Below are positions 34,715 to 49,860 of a stretch of DNA of 64,000 nt, piece after piece. Below the pieces are notes generated by a model, which was not told the DNA's origin, did no database searches, and saw only the letters and a list, made by a program, of their open reading frames with translations. Source of the stretch: Ephemerocybe angulata. Its lineage: Eukaryota > Basidiomycota > Agaricomycetes > Agaricales > Psathyrellaceae. Both the position numbers and the translations under genes were made by a program. The stretch spans positions 1-64,000 of the forward strand of contig JAACJK010000021.1 of the NCBI GenBank assembly GCA_013368325.1. Direction: 5' to 3'. The stretch's first letter is position 1. The number at the start of each line of letters is the position of its first letter.

Positions 34715-35178
34715 TATTAAACCGTTAGGTTTAGATAAGTATGACCACACTGTGAGTGGGAAGAGTTCGATCAGATTGATAGTAACTAAACGATATACAT
34801 GATACGCACCTGTGAGTGGGAAGAGTTCGATAGGGACTCAACCACTCACAGTGTCGACTATATACTGTATGAGAACAATGATCAATCTATTTACGGAACA
34901 ATAGAAGTGAGAACAATAGATTGAGAACAATAGAACGATGGATATCAATAGAACAATAGATGAAACGAATAGAATGATAGAAGCGATGAGAGAATGATAG
35001 AAGTAATGATAAGAATGATGAATGAACAATAAGTGCGCAGCTATGGGCGCGAATGGGTGAAAGTGAGCAAATGTGAGCAAATGTGAGCAAGAGTGAATGG
35101 TGAATCATAAAGAGGAAAAACGTCGAAAAGATATGTATCTAGATGAGAGGACGTTGACATGAGCATTGTCCTTCAACA
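34715..35178 (-). repeat. 5' LTR of the copia element (464 bp)
   Basis: Identical by eye to the 3' LTR. In element orientation transcription would start in this copy and run leftwards. Its right edge abuts the CAGCT duplication. Confidence 0.93.
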
Positions 35179-35385
35179 CAGCTGCCTGTTGCACAGTGCA
35201 TACCTCCCGCAATAAAGTAGCGCACCTGGGACTGGGGGAGGCCAGCAGCGTTGCAGCATCTGCGTAAATTGTACGATCCAATCGCCAAGCGCTGTGACTG
35301 AGCAACACAGGAAATGTGGGCAGCCTAGATATATATATCACCGACCAGATAGATTCTCAGTTCCCGAAACCTAATACAAGACGGA

Positions 35386-36010
35386 TTACGCACCAATTCC
35401 GCCAGCCACAGATATAATCAACATAGAAATAAGGAACAGCGCGACAATGGCCATTCTGGGTATCACTGGAATGAAACCCTTCCTTCGTCCCAGGGACTGC
35501 GTCGGGTTTCTGAGGTGGTTGTGGGTTGGGGGTGTATGCGGTGCGTCGCTGTCGGGCGAAGACCTTCCAGAGTGCGAACGCCTGACCGCAATGCTCACGA
35601 GGTTCTCAATCGACCTATAGTCTTCCTCATAGTTGCTGAAGATTACGAGAGACCGCCTGTCGTCGATGTCGCAAGTCACAATGGCGCATCTCTCTATGCA
35701 TTCGATGGCTCTTAAGAGGACCCTGGCAACATTCGGAGGGACAATGAACAACAGGCACTGGGGTCGGGTGCTTAAAAGGATGTTGAAAGGGAACTCTGTG
35801 TAGGCCGCCGATAGACGTCGAATATGTGACCCTGCTTGAGATGACATTCCTGAAGGTGGCTGGTGAAAGACGTATCACTCGTGCTTCGACAGAGTGCGGG
35901 GGCTGCTCCGCTGCTTGTATCGACAACTCCTTAAATAAGTCAAAGATTGAGTCAGACGGGTGCCATCTGACTCGGAGGAAGGTCAGCGAGATGTTGGGAT
36001 ATCGAGTCAT
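35386..36010 (-). CDS. Hypothetical tail-anchored membrane protein (splice join unresolved)
   Basis: Two overlapping minus-strand frames look real. One (36010 to about 35850) gives SLTFLRVRWHPSDSIFDLFKE; the other (35847-35386) gives FNILLSTRPQCLLFIVPP, ARVLLRAIECIERCAIVTCD and ends with a hydrophobic segment (MAIVALFLISMLIISVAGG) preceded by basic residues, so a C-terminal membrane anchor. I could not find an in-phase intron between them, so this is either one gene with an intron I missed or a frameshifted gene. The family is unknown to me. The copia element sits just downstream of its 3' end. Confidence 0.4.
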
Positions 36011-36212
36011 GAATATCCCAATGTCCCTTCGAACGAGAGCCGCCGAGCGATGGTCCGCAAGTCCTAAGATTGGGAGTCAGCTAGGGGGACTCTCGGGTGA
36101 CTTCGACATGGCAGTGCTCTGGGGAATTTGCATATGAATATTGGACGTGTAATTTAGTACAAAACAAAGCCCTGAACCACTCAAACTTGGAACAAACAAG
36201 CCAAGCTCTTGC

Positions 36213-36962
36213 TCAGGCTTTTCCTCGAGCCCGAATCTTGCAAATGCTTGCCCTGCACAACATACTACGGGTCGAAAGTGCGTCCCTTGACTCTGGAGAG
36301 TCCCCCAGCAGCATCCCCGTGAGCGCTGTGTTGAGCCTTCTGGTGTTCGGTTAAATTACAAATATATCGGTAGATAGACGGAATATGATACTGATAAGTA
36401 CTTACAGAGGCCAGCCGAATGGGTACCCTGGTGCTTTAGGGCATCGTGCCGCAATCTGGATTCCATAACAGCCAATTGAGCGTGCAACTTGAACTTTGTT
36501 CCCATGATAGACTCTCTTCGCCTGGAAGTGGATGGATTCGATATTTGTGGCGTTGAGCAGGGTGACTTCGGAGTGGCTATAAACGAGTTGTACGTTTGCC
36601 GTAGTAGGCATCACTGTCGTAGAATCAAAATATAACCACCAGCGCTCCAGAGGCGGGTCACTGAAAAGTTGCTGCAGGACCTGGGCAGATGTGTGGACGG
36701 TGACAACTCTTGAGAAAAGTGTCTCTACAAAACTCCATTAAAGTATGCACCTCATTTTATAGGAACTCGACTTACCATTGGGGAATGGTGGCACATGAAT
36801 CAGAAGGAAAATGGAGGACACCGACTCTGGGCCGTTGGGGGCGTTGCGACTTCGGCGAGATGATGCCACTGGAATAAGGAGGATTGACATGGTCTGTCCG
36901 AGCCAGTAAACGCGGCAGGGCTGAGGGGCAGGGTAGGAAGCGACTTGGAAGTGGAGGCGCAT
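36213..36962 (-). CDS. Hypothetical protein, 210 aa, three exons
   Basis: Exons 36962-36776, 36724-36406 and 36339-36213 join in phase (52- and 66-nt introns). The protein begins MRLHFQVASYPAPQPCRVYW, contains SILLIPVASSRRSRN and SSIFLLIHVPPFPNETLFS, and has a middle part SDPPLERWWLYFDSTTV followed by SEVTLLNATNIESIHFQAKR. It looks globular and beta-rich, with no signal peptide or membrane helix that I trust. I recognise no family. The neighbouring minus-strand gene at 35386-36010 may be related in expression. Confidence 0.5.
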
Positions 36963-37214
36963 TAAAAATCTCGAAGGATGTCAGGTCGGGCTGTCATATA
37001 TTGGTTGAGGAGTGGGAAACGTGCAGAGCACTACAACGGTCTATATAGCGTTTTGTCAAGCTCATGGGGTTATAATACGGCGAAATACAGTCGAAACTTC
37101 GGTCAATCTTGTCCTTCGATGATCAATCCTATTTGCTACTGGAAAACGAAAGGAACCCGACTTGAGTGGTGAGCATTTGGCGAACGTGTGAACGAAAGGG
37201 GACTTACGATGAGC

Positions 37215-40200
37215 TCACGTATATATGTCGGAGCCAGCACCGTAGCTTGACTCCGATTCCCTACTTCCGTCGCTTCTGAAACCATCTGTATCAGAGTCAA
37301 ATGTAGATTCTGAGTTCTCCCCTGCATCGTACGCCGAATCTTCGGAATCGGTCTTCCAAACCTCCAAATCGACCGAGTCCGAGCCGGCGCTACCTTGATT
37401 GGGGTGGTCATCCGCGTCAACAATTTGGTCAACGTCCATCCTGGATGTGGGATCCTGTTCGTCTGTTCGAGTGCCATAAGCATGGCCCACGGCCAATCCC
37501 CAGTGGAATCGCATGACCATGTCCCGATCTACGAATCTTAAGCTTCATCAGTATATGTACGACTCATTCGACAGTCAGACATGCCTGTTCGCGTAGTACT
37601 CTCTCCACTCCGTACGGTTCTGAGCAAATTTCGAAGATATTCGTCCAGGGCCGTCTGGCTGGTGGATCGAACCCAATGCATAGCGGGGGATGAGGTGTGC
37701 ACCGCGAATAACGTCGGACGGATCCAAAAAGCTACATGCATCCTGGTGGGTCAGCGGCGCGAGTGAAAGTCGGTCAAGTCGTTTGGCAGACCAGCCATTC
37801 CCGCCTTGTTGTCCTGGTGCATCGACAAACCATCGAACCCACATAAAATCAAATCGCCGCTTCCGGTGGTCAAGCATCCCTGGTCCGAGATAAATAACAT
37901 TCACGTGAAATACCCCCAGTAGGCGCCCGTACACAAACCCGGGAAATTGATTCTGGTCCAACTGGAAGCCATCTGCATTCTGGGCAGCCATGCACATGAA
38001 GTCGCGCCTCGAGGTGCCAGGACTGAGAATATCCACACCCCGGCGGCAATCGTAGGTGTTGTAGTGAATTTGGAGGATATGGTGGCGGTAGATGGATTCG
38101 GAATGGAAGTAGAGATGATCGGCAGTGGCGTCTGAAGAGGATTTGGACAAATCTTCGAGGGCTGCGATGACGGACGTTGAGTATGAGTCTGGGGAGGTCC
38201 TCGCTTCCTCCAAAAGCTTCGCGAGCACTCGAGGAACAAGGTGGCGCTTGAGCTTATGGATGAACCCCTGCACCAAATGTGAGGGATAGATCCAAAATAT
38301 ATAGTTTGGCATGCAGTACGTACCTTGGTTGCGAGATCATCTGCATTCACGCGGAGAAAATGGGATAACCTGACCGGAGAATTTTGAGTTTTGCCGACGA
38401 AGTACGGAGCGCTGAGGTCTATATTTGTGGAATCTGGACTGTCTTCGGGCGCGCTGGCGAGCCGCTTTCTCATCTTCCTAATCCTGGCCTGCCGAGCTTG
38501 GATCACGCTGAGTTGGTGGACCACGTTCTTCTTATTCGTCCTTCTGTAACGCGCTTTAGAGAATCGGTGGAACTGCTCAGACTGGAACCAGTTAGTAAAA
38601 CCGTTGAGTTGCATAATGATAAAACCGGGTCACACCTGCTGGGTGGAGTAAGAGTCCGTGGTACCAAATTGGCGGATGTAGCCGACGACATCTCCGAGGG
38701 AGTGAAACTTCGGTGTCTGGATGTTCCAGGTCTTCAGCCTGCGAGAGTCTTGTCGGAATGTCAGTTTGACATAATTCAAGAAACCGTGGCTATATTACTA
38801 TCCCTACCTTTGGTCGCACTTTTCTTGTCTGTTACTTCGACGGCCGCAGTAACTTGGATTTCAGTAGACCCTAATTAACCGGGTTGAATGGCACAGGAAA
38901 TACGCAGTAAAGGGACTAACCGCTTGGTGCATTGGCAAGAGGAGCGACTGTACTACCCGCTTCTCCCCGACCCTCAGGCTTTCCAGACTCTTTCCCAGTC
39001 TTTGCTTCTGCCTTCGCCTGCCTTCGCTTTCGTGCTTCGTATTCCTTCTTCAACTCGCAAGTTTTGATCGCTGCACAAGTTGTGGCGACGAAATCACGAG
39101 ACGCGTCACCAAGAATCGTGGTCCAAGAGTCCAAGAGGTCTAGAGTGTAGTCGGTGTGCATACGCAGTTTTGCGAGGCTGTGCCAGTGAGCCATGATAAA
39201 CAGGAGATCTTGAATTCTTGCATCGTGCTCCCCAGGGAATAGACCTTCGAATACTGGCAGGCAGCACTAGAATTAGGGTGTTAATCATAGGGCCATCTGT
39301 TTCTGTGTGAAGCCGACTCCGCACCTGTAAGATGTCCTCGTAATCGCGGGCTGCCATTTGCTTCAGATCAGATACATTTCTACGGAAACGTCTGATAGTG
39401 TCCTTTCCAAAGGTAGGGGTTTGTCGGAATCTAGTTGGAGGGTCAGCATTTTCAGATTGGGGTTCCAACTTCGTGCGCTATTCGCGATCGTACCGGCTAT
39501 TGAGGATAACATGGAGCGAATCGGCAGTCCCAACTACATTTAACACTCGAAGGAGGTGAATAAACAAATCCCTCCAAGGTCCCAGTTCAAACTCGTGTAA
39601 GATGTCAACGGCTGGGAGACTATAGACCTCCAGACCCGCAGCAGATAGGCGATCAGAGAAGGCATTCTGCAAAATGATAAGTATGTATCCACATGCAAGG
39701 AGGCTAGCATTCTTACCTGCGAAGGCACAATGGAGTACGGTTTCAGGAGATCCTCAACGAGCTTCGTGTTAACTGCATAGAAGGGTTTCTTAAAAATCAG
39801 TCTCCGCGCTTTTGCCACATTCTTCACCCTCAGGAGATCGCTTCGCTTCTCGCTTCGCAAAGTCCGGTCGGCCACAGTACCCAGGCGGTCAAGTTCCGTG
39901 ACTGGGACAAGACACCTGAAACACGGAAAATCCCCAATTTTCTGTACCCCGACCAACAATGTTCTAAACCGGTGTTAGTACAGAGCCAAGGCCAAAACGG
40001 ATAATTCGAGTACTTCTCTGGGTAATCGGCTGAATATGTCAAGATCCGCGGGTAGAATCGACGAGTTTCCCCATCAAAGCCCTTGGCCACCAAGCCATGC
40101 TTATAGGCGTGCACAAAGTCGTCGTCTAGAAGGGCCTTCCATTGGGCATGGAAGAATTCCCTTTTGAGATGACTTGACAGAACTTTACTGACATTTTTCT

Positions 40201-42003
40201 TCCCAGTCTTTTCGGTATACCATTCAGCGAACTGATCCGGGATCTGCTTGGGAGAACCACGTATGGTCAGTCATCCAATAACGCGGTTCTGCTTACGGAG
40301 TACGTACCTCCTGAAAGTAAGCGACTTCTTCAAAAAGTTGCAGAGACGGTTTTCCTCGTCGCTGTTTAGAATCGTTGCCAAAAGCCAAGTATAGTGGCCA
40401 GGCTTTGGTGTTTCCTATCACTGAAAGTGTAGTCTCGTCCGACGCGAAGCTCAAACCAAGAACATATCTCGGCAATTTGTCGTCTGTCTCCTCGGGAGGT
40501 AATTGCTGTAGGGCACATTCGCAAATTTGGGTCAGATTTGATGGCACATAGCTATGTAACACAAAGAGACATACCTGCACCTCGCGATATGCTTCGAGAA
40601 AAGCAGGAGAATGATACATCTCCCCATACACGCGAACATCTTCCGCAGGTCTTGGCTGCCACCTGAGATCCGATGGAACCACGTGGAAAAGCTGATCTTG
40701 CCCAGCACTCCGTAGCTTTTCGAGAAGAACAGGGACCAATGGCCGAAAGCGAAACCCTGGAACAGAGTAAGGAGCCGACCCAGGGGAGAGCGAGGTGCTG
40801 TTGAAAGGGATAGTGATCGTCACAGAGGTCGTCCTCCAGGAACTGCCATCGCCTTCCCACAGATTTCCGCCTTCACCATCGTCGTCAACTGAGCCACCAA
40901 GGACCGCGTTAATCTTCTTCCAATTGGCAAGCCGGACTTCCTGTGGACTGAAGTCTTCGTCAGAGATGATGTCGATTAGCTTTGAAAAGGAATTTTGGCT
41001 CTTCTCAAGCCGATCGTCCCAAAACCACTCCCCAAGTCGGAACGAGCTTAGGTTGGGGAATGGGTATAGAGCATCCTTTTCCCCGGGCAAAGATGCACCA
41101 GTTTCGACCTGGGCTTCAGTTACTGAGGTATCGGGGTTGTCTTCGGCTAGAGATGAACGATATATGGAACCAGGACTGGGTGTACGTTCAGAGGCCGCAT
41201 CGTGCAAATCTTGATCTAAAACGTAGTAGTAGTCTGGGTCATGGGGGCTATCTTCAAGCGTCCAATACCGCTTGTAAAGGTGGAACTCATTTTTGAGGGT
41301 TTCGCGCCAGCCGTCATCATCAAGGATAGTAAGGCGCTGTTCAGCAGGTGTTTTATCGAGTCGACGATGGAGTGTTTCCTCGGATTCGGAAGACGGCGAA
41401 TCGGGTGGGATGTAGTGTGGTATGTTGAAGGGGTAAGGGGACGTCATCTCGAAATCACGGTATTTCGGAGTAGGTCGAGGTATACGAGGGCCGAGTTCAG
41501 TCCCCAGTTGTATGATAGCTTGATCTTGCACGACCACCGCAGGAGGAGGTGCAATATGGGAAACCTGGTCAAGAAGGCCTCCCGACGGTTGAATAGACAG
41601 CTGGATAGACATCGTCAAACATCAATGCTGCGAAATTCGGGTAGAGGCGTACATCTGCCAAGGGGCTCTAACGTGCATGGTCAGTCAAGAGAGTATGAAC
41701 CTACCGTACAAAGGAACTCACTGTTGGGTTTGATGTAGTAGCAACAGGCAACCCCACGCCGCTGACGGGGGAGATAGCGAGGTCCACGTCCAAGTCATCC
41801 TCCCCATACCACGAATTGAGGGCTTCATTCCCCCTTTTCTGCCTGGCCCTTCTAGCCTGAAACCGCGCCTTTCCGCCTTCGAGAGCTGATCCAACCTGGG
41901 ACCTATATATCTTGCAACTGTTGATGTGGTTCGAATAACTGTTAGGCTGGTAGAAGATCTTGCGACAAATGCATGCTTGCGACCATTCCTCCTGAATATC
42001 CAT
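37215..42003 (-). CDS. Plavaka-type (CACTA-related) transposase, 12 exons, 1,327 aa
   Basis: Exons 42003-41722, 41600-40575, 40505-40308, 40243-40014, 39963-39717, 39666-39494, 39430-39325, 39266-38921, 38748-38636, 38581-38324, 38267-37585 and 37536-37215 join in phase to 1,328 codons including the stop. The N-terminus has a zinc finger (CICRKIFYQPNSYSNHINSC). The core has Plavaka hallmarks: VYGEMYHSPAFLEAYREVQ, KAWPLYLAFGNDSKQRRGKP, RRFYPRILTYSADYPEK, FPCFRCLVPVTELD, VDILHEFELGPW, TPTFGKDTIRRF, MAHWHSLAKLRMHTD and FGTTDSYST. The C-terminal tail is acidic and Ser-rich. Plavaka elements are DNA transposons of agaricomycetes in which this protein is the transposase. The last intron appears to be GC-AG (donor AG|GCATGT). 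I found no convincing TIRs, so the element borders are unknown. The gene itself looks intact. Confidence 0.88.
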
Positions 42004-42053
42004 GGTTTGGAACTGGCACTGGCGCTGGGACGATGTTTGGGGAGTCGGAGAAG

Positions 42054-42065
42054 TAATATATATAA
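42054..42065 (-). promoter_or_regulatory. TATA-like box upstream of the Plavaka gene
   Basis: The minus strand reads TTATATATATTA about 50 bp before the ATG at 42003. Confidence 0.4.
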
Positions 42066-44641
<2,576 letters not shown>

Positions 44642-44802
44642 TAAACCGAAAGCGGGAGGAAAATCATAAGGGGAGACACTACAGGGACCTTTGAGGCTGC
44701 GACGAGGGACGACCGTAGTTTACGGTCACAAGCTGCACGACCGTATTGATAGGTCCTACAGCTGCATGGGATGCATCGATCAACGCCGAGAATACGCCAT
44801 AA

Positions 44803-47407
44803 TCAAAAGAAAGACTTACTAGATTCCACCAAATCGTTGACGCAATCCATACCTAGAGCCGTAATGTTAGCTATATGGGTGGAAGTGCCTAACAAGAAGG
44901 TTGGCCCACTTGTGATCGAGCGTTCGCGTGTGTGCTTGTGCTTCTTGGGCCCGTGGAAAGGCGGCCACGGCTCGTCAAGCACCTTGATACTCGCGACAGT
45001 GGCTTCGGCGGACATCTTCATCGCAGCCCTCTGCGAGGGATTGCCCGAAGATACATCCCGAACGAGTTGCTCCATCGTCCGGTAATACAGTTCCTGCTCA
45101 TCCCGGTATTGGGGGGATTCAGTGAACATTACCATGGAGGCTCTGGCCGTCGGAGCCTTGTGGCGGATCCAAATAAGTGTCGCCTCATCGGCTAAAGCCT
45201 CCTCAGCAGTGAGTTTGCCGATGCCCTTCGATAGCGCCAAAGAAGCGAAGAAGAGAGCGCCCCCCTAAAGGCAAAGTTAATACACTGATGGCAAAGGTAG
45301 TAGACGTAGACGGATCCTCTCACCTTGATCAGAGGGACTATGCCTAAACAAGTCAGCCATTTCTTTCGGTCCTCGAGGCTCATGTTGAGGATCGCCTCCA
45401 TTTGCTTGTTAAGCGAATCTTCGAAGCTGAGGAGGTTGCTGGTGGCCAGGGCCCAAAAGTAGGGCGAAGCAAAATGGACAAGAGAACAAAATAAAGGTGT
45501 GCGCTCATAGACCCCGGGACTGCTTTCCGCATAGTAGGGGACAGCCATTACGTACTTGTTGTCGACGTTGCCTCCATCTAGCCGCGCTCGTTCTCTAACT
45601 TGGGCAGCCACCTTGAAGGAATGAATTATATCTTTTGCAGTGGCGATGTCAATCTAAAACTCGGTCAGCAATGGCGAAAATTATCTCAACGGCGATGACG
45701 ACTCACGCAAGTACTCGACTTTGTTGCTGCTCTGATCGCTAGGGCAGGGGTCACGCCGACTCCCATGCCATGGCACGCGATGCCAGCACCACAGGCATCC
45801 GTAAGCGCTCGTTCAAACGCCGCTGACAACCCGGAGTTGGAGTATTTCGCCAACTCAGGGCACGTCTCAAGACACCTGGTGATACCTCCTTCCAGCATCT
45901 TGCGAAGGCACTCCATATGATGGGCATAGACCTGGAAGGATCCGAGGATCGTAAATACGAAAAGGCAATGGGAGCTAAGCAATAGTTGGAAGGACCCACA
46001 GTGGCGACATTTGCTTCAATCGTTGGTGAGACGATGTAACTGATCTCAGCTAGGCAGTCTTGAGATAGAGAAGGTCAATGATGGTAGACATCGAAGTGAG
46101 ATGTACTGACATTTGGATCCGTCTAAGCTACCAGTGGGCACGCCCCGCTTTTTCTTCTTCACGGCGACGGTCCATGCGGCGTGTACAACCCCAGCGATGC
46201 CTTCCAGAGCTTTAGTGATTTGATCTACCGTTCCACAGATGTAATCGGACGAAGATACGATATGGCCAATCTTCCATATGGAGCCTATATGCCGATGGAT
46301 GGCGACATGGGTGAATAGAAACATATAGTGCGTGGAGTCCAAATTTTTGACCACCTCGGCCGTATCAAGCTTTTCGAGGTGGACGACGGTGGCGAAGTCC
46401 ATGATTGTCCCGCCTGGGGGTCGGGAGGCCTGTGAAGTTGCTACAGGGGCTGAAGCGCCACACAGCGCTCGGACATGTGGGCCGACCGAACCAAGTAGGG
46501 TGGCTTCCATCGAGACTTTCGTCACCTCCTGCGCCCTGCGAACGGCGTTCGCAATCGTTGCCCGCGCTGTGGTAGACACTGTTGGGTCCGAGCGGACGGG
46601 GGCCGGGGGTTGTGCTGGGGAGTTGTGAGAAGGCGCCGGAGCGCGAGAAGTCGCCCGCGCTGTGGTAGACCCTGTTGGCGCCGTGGCTCCGTGAGAAGGC
46701 GCCGGAGCGCGAGAAGTCTCCCGAGCTTCGGGGCGACGACCCGGGAGAGGCGCAATGGGGCGAGAGGACGCAGCTGGTCCTACCTCAGCCCCACTCGGCC
46801 TTGGTAAACCGCTTGATTGGGAGCGAGTGGGAATCATCGTCGCAGGATTCTTGGCGGTCGCGTCGACTCGACGTTTCCCACCTCCGCGGTTGGACGTTGC
46901 CGAGGACGATGGGGCTTGGTTGGCTACTGCCGAGGTAGTGGACGACGTTGCCGAGGACGATGGGGCTTGGTTGGCTGTTCCCGAGGTAGAGGACGATGGG
47001 GCTTGGTTGGCTATTGCCGAGGTAGAGGATGATGGGGTATGTGGTGGGCCACGAGGAGGAGAGGGCAGCCCAGTCGGAAATACGGGTACGGTCAACGAAG
47101 TCGCAATATAGTGCGACCGCGCCAATAAGATCTCTTCGCCAGTCCCGGTCTCCTGTTGGCGGAGGTTTTCGATATATGGCTCCGCATAAGACATTACAGG
47201 GGCAAAGTCAAACGAAGGAAAACTTGCAGCATTGTCGTCCAAAGAACCAGGCAGGCCAAAGGTCAGAAAGGGGGGGTACGAGCCATGAAGAGCTGCAACC
47301 GTCTCCGGACTCTGAAGATCGTCAAGATCCATAGGGTCCGGCACAGGTGAGTCCCTAGATTGCAGCCACTTGTACTCTCCTTCAGCTGTCAGCTCTTGGT
47401 CGTCCAT
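44803..47407 (-). CDS. Large orphan protein, about 787 aa, five exons
   Basis: Exons 47407-46111, 46049-46000, 45931-45707, 45653-45324 and 45264-44803 join in phase. I chose the ATG at 47407 (MDDQELTAEGEYKW) because the earlier in-frame ATG at 47458 directly follows a TATAAG sequence. The N-terminal half is disordered, with a Ser/Thr/Pro/Ala-rich block holding tandem ANQAPSSSATS-like repeats and later repeats of ARETSRAPAPSH type. The C-terminal half is globular: FATVVHLEKLDTAEVVKN, THVAIHRHIGSIWKIGHIV, GAGIACHGMGVGVTPALAI and a possible short membrane segment (GGALFFASLAL). No known domain recognised. It is divergent from the gene at 48442, about 1 kb apart, so the two could share a promoter region. 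Confidence 0.65.
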
Positions 47408-47458
47408 AACTGCGAGTGAGGAGAGAGGATGTGAGGCAGAGGGAAGGGCTGGGCTCAT

Positions 47459-48441
47459 CTTATAAGGTTTAGGGTAGATATCGACTTCGCGAGCCCCCTC
47501 ACATGTGCCCCGGGAGTGTCTTGGAATAGAACGACACGAGGATGGAGATAAGGGATAGGAATCATGTAGCAGTCAGTTAAGCTTCAATACATTAGGGGCG
47601 AGATTAAACGATCCTACCAACACGCCGATCGAAGGTGCTTTGTATGGTATGGCGATGTCTGCGGTTTGAAAACGAGGGTGGGCAACATTTCGTGCTTTCT
47701 CAGATCTGGGGTTCGAGCGTTGGGGGCGTGTCTTGGACGGGCGGCGAATGACCAGGACCAGGTCGTGTCGAGGGAAATGGGGTCTATGAGAAGGGAAAGG
47801 GTGATCGCCGCGCCCAGTTCCGAAATGATTGAGGCGGCGACAAATGACGTCGGCCCCTTCGCCAGCCTTCCAAAAGTTCAGGCCATAAGCTGGAATCGTG
47901 AAATGATTCTCGGCGCGTTACAGGCAACCTCCTTTCTCAAAGCAAGTGTGATATTTAAGCATTGCCCCAGAAGTTTCAAACCAACCAGGAGGACCAGGGC
48001 CTTTGATACTCCTAGCATTGTTTAGCCGCTATAGGAAACCCCGAGGACGGTTGCGCCTGCCAGTCAAATGCTTCTGAGTTACAGTGACGCCAATGCAATC
48101 TGTCAGTCATTGGGGATGATGATAAGCCCATACTCAGAGGAAAGCCAATTGAGCGCTTAGCGCTTAGGCTGAAGCGAGCGGATATCCCCTTTTGGAGTCG
48201 AGACGAGGTGATGAAGGCGCCCACTGGCATGACTGGAAACCCGGGAACATCTCATTCGTACACCGACCAACGACGGCTCCGCCTCATATCCCCGTTCGGT
48301 TGGACTAATTTTGGACTAAGCTTAACTTTCCTTTCGTATAAATACGACAGCCCTACCCGAGTAAGCTTTCCTCATCCCTCATTTCGGCCTGCTATCCACC
48401 TTCGACCATACTACCTATTCAGCTTCCAAATCGTCTCCATC
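47459..48441. promoter_or_regulatory. Divergent promoter region with a TATA box at 48337
   Basis: Spacer between two divergent genes. TATAAATA at 48337-48344 lies about 100 bp before the ATG at 48442. Pyrimidine-rich sequence near 48420 just before the ATG fits a fungal 5' leader. A plus-strand frame of 119 codons at 47666-48025 has no recognisable feature. Confidence 0.45.
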
Positions 48442-49524
48442 ATGGACCGTGATACTTTTCAAGAGACTCCTCGTCTGCCCCGCGATGCTAGCTTTATAAC
48501 ACCTCTGAGGGTGGGGCTTCGGACCCACAAGAGTCGAGCTCCAGCGCGAGCCCATCGTTTCCTTCGACCAGTCCCCACCACGGACACCCTCTACCCCTCT
48601 ATAAGCCAGGACATCTTTCTTTTTAACGAATCCCCAACGGTCACGGCTGTCCATACGCCCACAACTCTATTCGACGCCAACGGAGTGTCGGTTGGGGATT
48701 CCGATTCTGTTAGCGCCCAAGATCTTTTCAATGGTAGGTCCAGCTTCCATCTTTCAAATGTGTTTAATTCAAGAACAAATTCTTCTGTGTAGACCCAGGC
48801 GAGATGGAGGATGCATTTACCTCCCCACTCACCGAAGTTAGTCAACTCGTGCATGAGGGTAAGCTTCTCAGGTCGAATTCCGGCGTCAATTGTGCCCACA
48901 CACAGCCACACACTAACCTCTTCTCAATTCGCCTAGAAACCTCCCCCCGCCCCAGTGGGAGTTCGGGCCATCTCTCCAATGAGGTTGAAGCGTATCAAGC
49001 GCAACCGTGGTCTCCCAATTTGAACGACGATTTGGAAGACCCGTTCCGGGTATCTTCCGAGATAAGCGCCGCGCAGGGTAAGTCCTACATCTGCTCGGGA
49101 CTGCGGGACATGTGCACGCATTTACTTTCCGCCGTTAGCCCAATCCTTTGATGATGACTTCTTGACCAGCTGCAAGATACACCGCTTCGATCCTAAGCGC
49201 CCAACTCAAACGATTTTCGATATTCTTTGTCGATTGGGCCAATTCTTCGGGAAAGGTATCACGAAGTCCGAATTTTGCCAGATCATGCGCAAGTGTACAT
49301 CCTGCCACCAGTACATGTACGCTGAGAGGCGTAGGTACCATGATTGCGCTGCAAGGGGACTTCAAATTGTCAATCCGGAATTCGATATAGTTTCGTCGTT
49401 CCTCTCCTTTAACAAGCATTCTGGGTGGAGCATGTCTGACCTCAAGGCTTTGTTTGTCCGGTGCAGGAAGTGCCGCCGTATCTGTCTCCGGCAGGGCATC
49501 CCCATCCACACTTGCTTTAGGTAA
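48442..49524 (+). CDS. Orphan protein with two C-x2-C-x11-H-x-C motifs, 294 aa
   Basis: Exons 48442-48733, 48793-48858, 48937-49077 and 49139-49524 join in phase (59-78 nt introns). The first 160 residues look disordered and acidic. The last 129 contain a helical part (TQTIFDILCRLGQFFGKGIT) and two Cys/His motifs with identical spacing: CTSCHQYMYAERRRYHDC and CRKCRRICLRQGIPIHTC, each C-x2-C-x11-H-x-C. The second ends three residues before the stop. Such clusters normally bind zinc and often contact nucleic acid or protein; that is inference, as I recognise no named family. A TATA box sits about 100 bp upstream. Confidence 0.7.
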
Positions 49525-49860
49525 TCGATCACCTTCACGTCTTCATTTCTTAATCGTCGTCAATGTCAATGTACCAGTATTTCTGATCGCTCTCACTATG
49601 CTATTCACCCCTTGTACTCACTCGTAATTATAATTCACAATTCGGCAAACAGTCAGAGCATTGATAGGAACAACTACAGATAAGATATAGGTGAAACAAG
49701 CCCACATGGTACACGTAAAAATGTCGATGGAGGTAGGATAACAATGGCAAAGCAAGTCCGCAAGGAAAGCACAAGTTGTCTAAACATGGGGTATTGTAAA
49801 CGATGAAAACGACGAAGACGGGAGAGATAACATCCGATGCCATGAGGAACAACCATTGGC
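49525..49860. other. Short spacer between convergent genes
   Basis: 3' flanks of the two neighbouring orphan genes; AT-rich in its first part, no gene seen. Confidence 0.5.

Larger units (their letters stand above)
29006..35178 (-). mobile_element. Complete Ty1/copia-type LTR retrotransposon (minus orientation)
   Basis: The element is 6,173 bp, flanked by the 5-bp duplication CAGCT (29001-29005 and 35179-35183). Two 464-bp LTRs, identical as far as I can compare them by eye, enclose one 1,575-codon gag-pol frame. Domain order protease-integrase-reverse transcriptase-RNase H places it in Ty1/copia (Pseudoviridae). A primer-binding site and polypurine tract sit correctly next to the LTRs. Read on its own strand it begins TGTTGAAG and ends TTTAATA. 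Identical LTRs mean insertion very recently on a mutational time scale. Confidence 0.95.

Noticed and set aside
36963..37214. A Plavaka left terminal repeat starting CACTA near 37027
   Set aside because: No inverted partner was found in 42003-43370, so borders cannot be supported.
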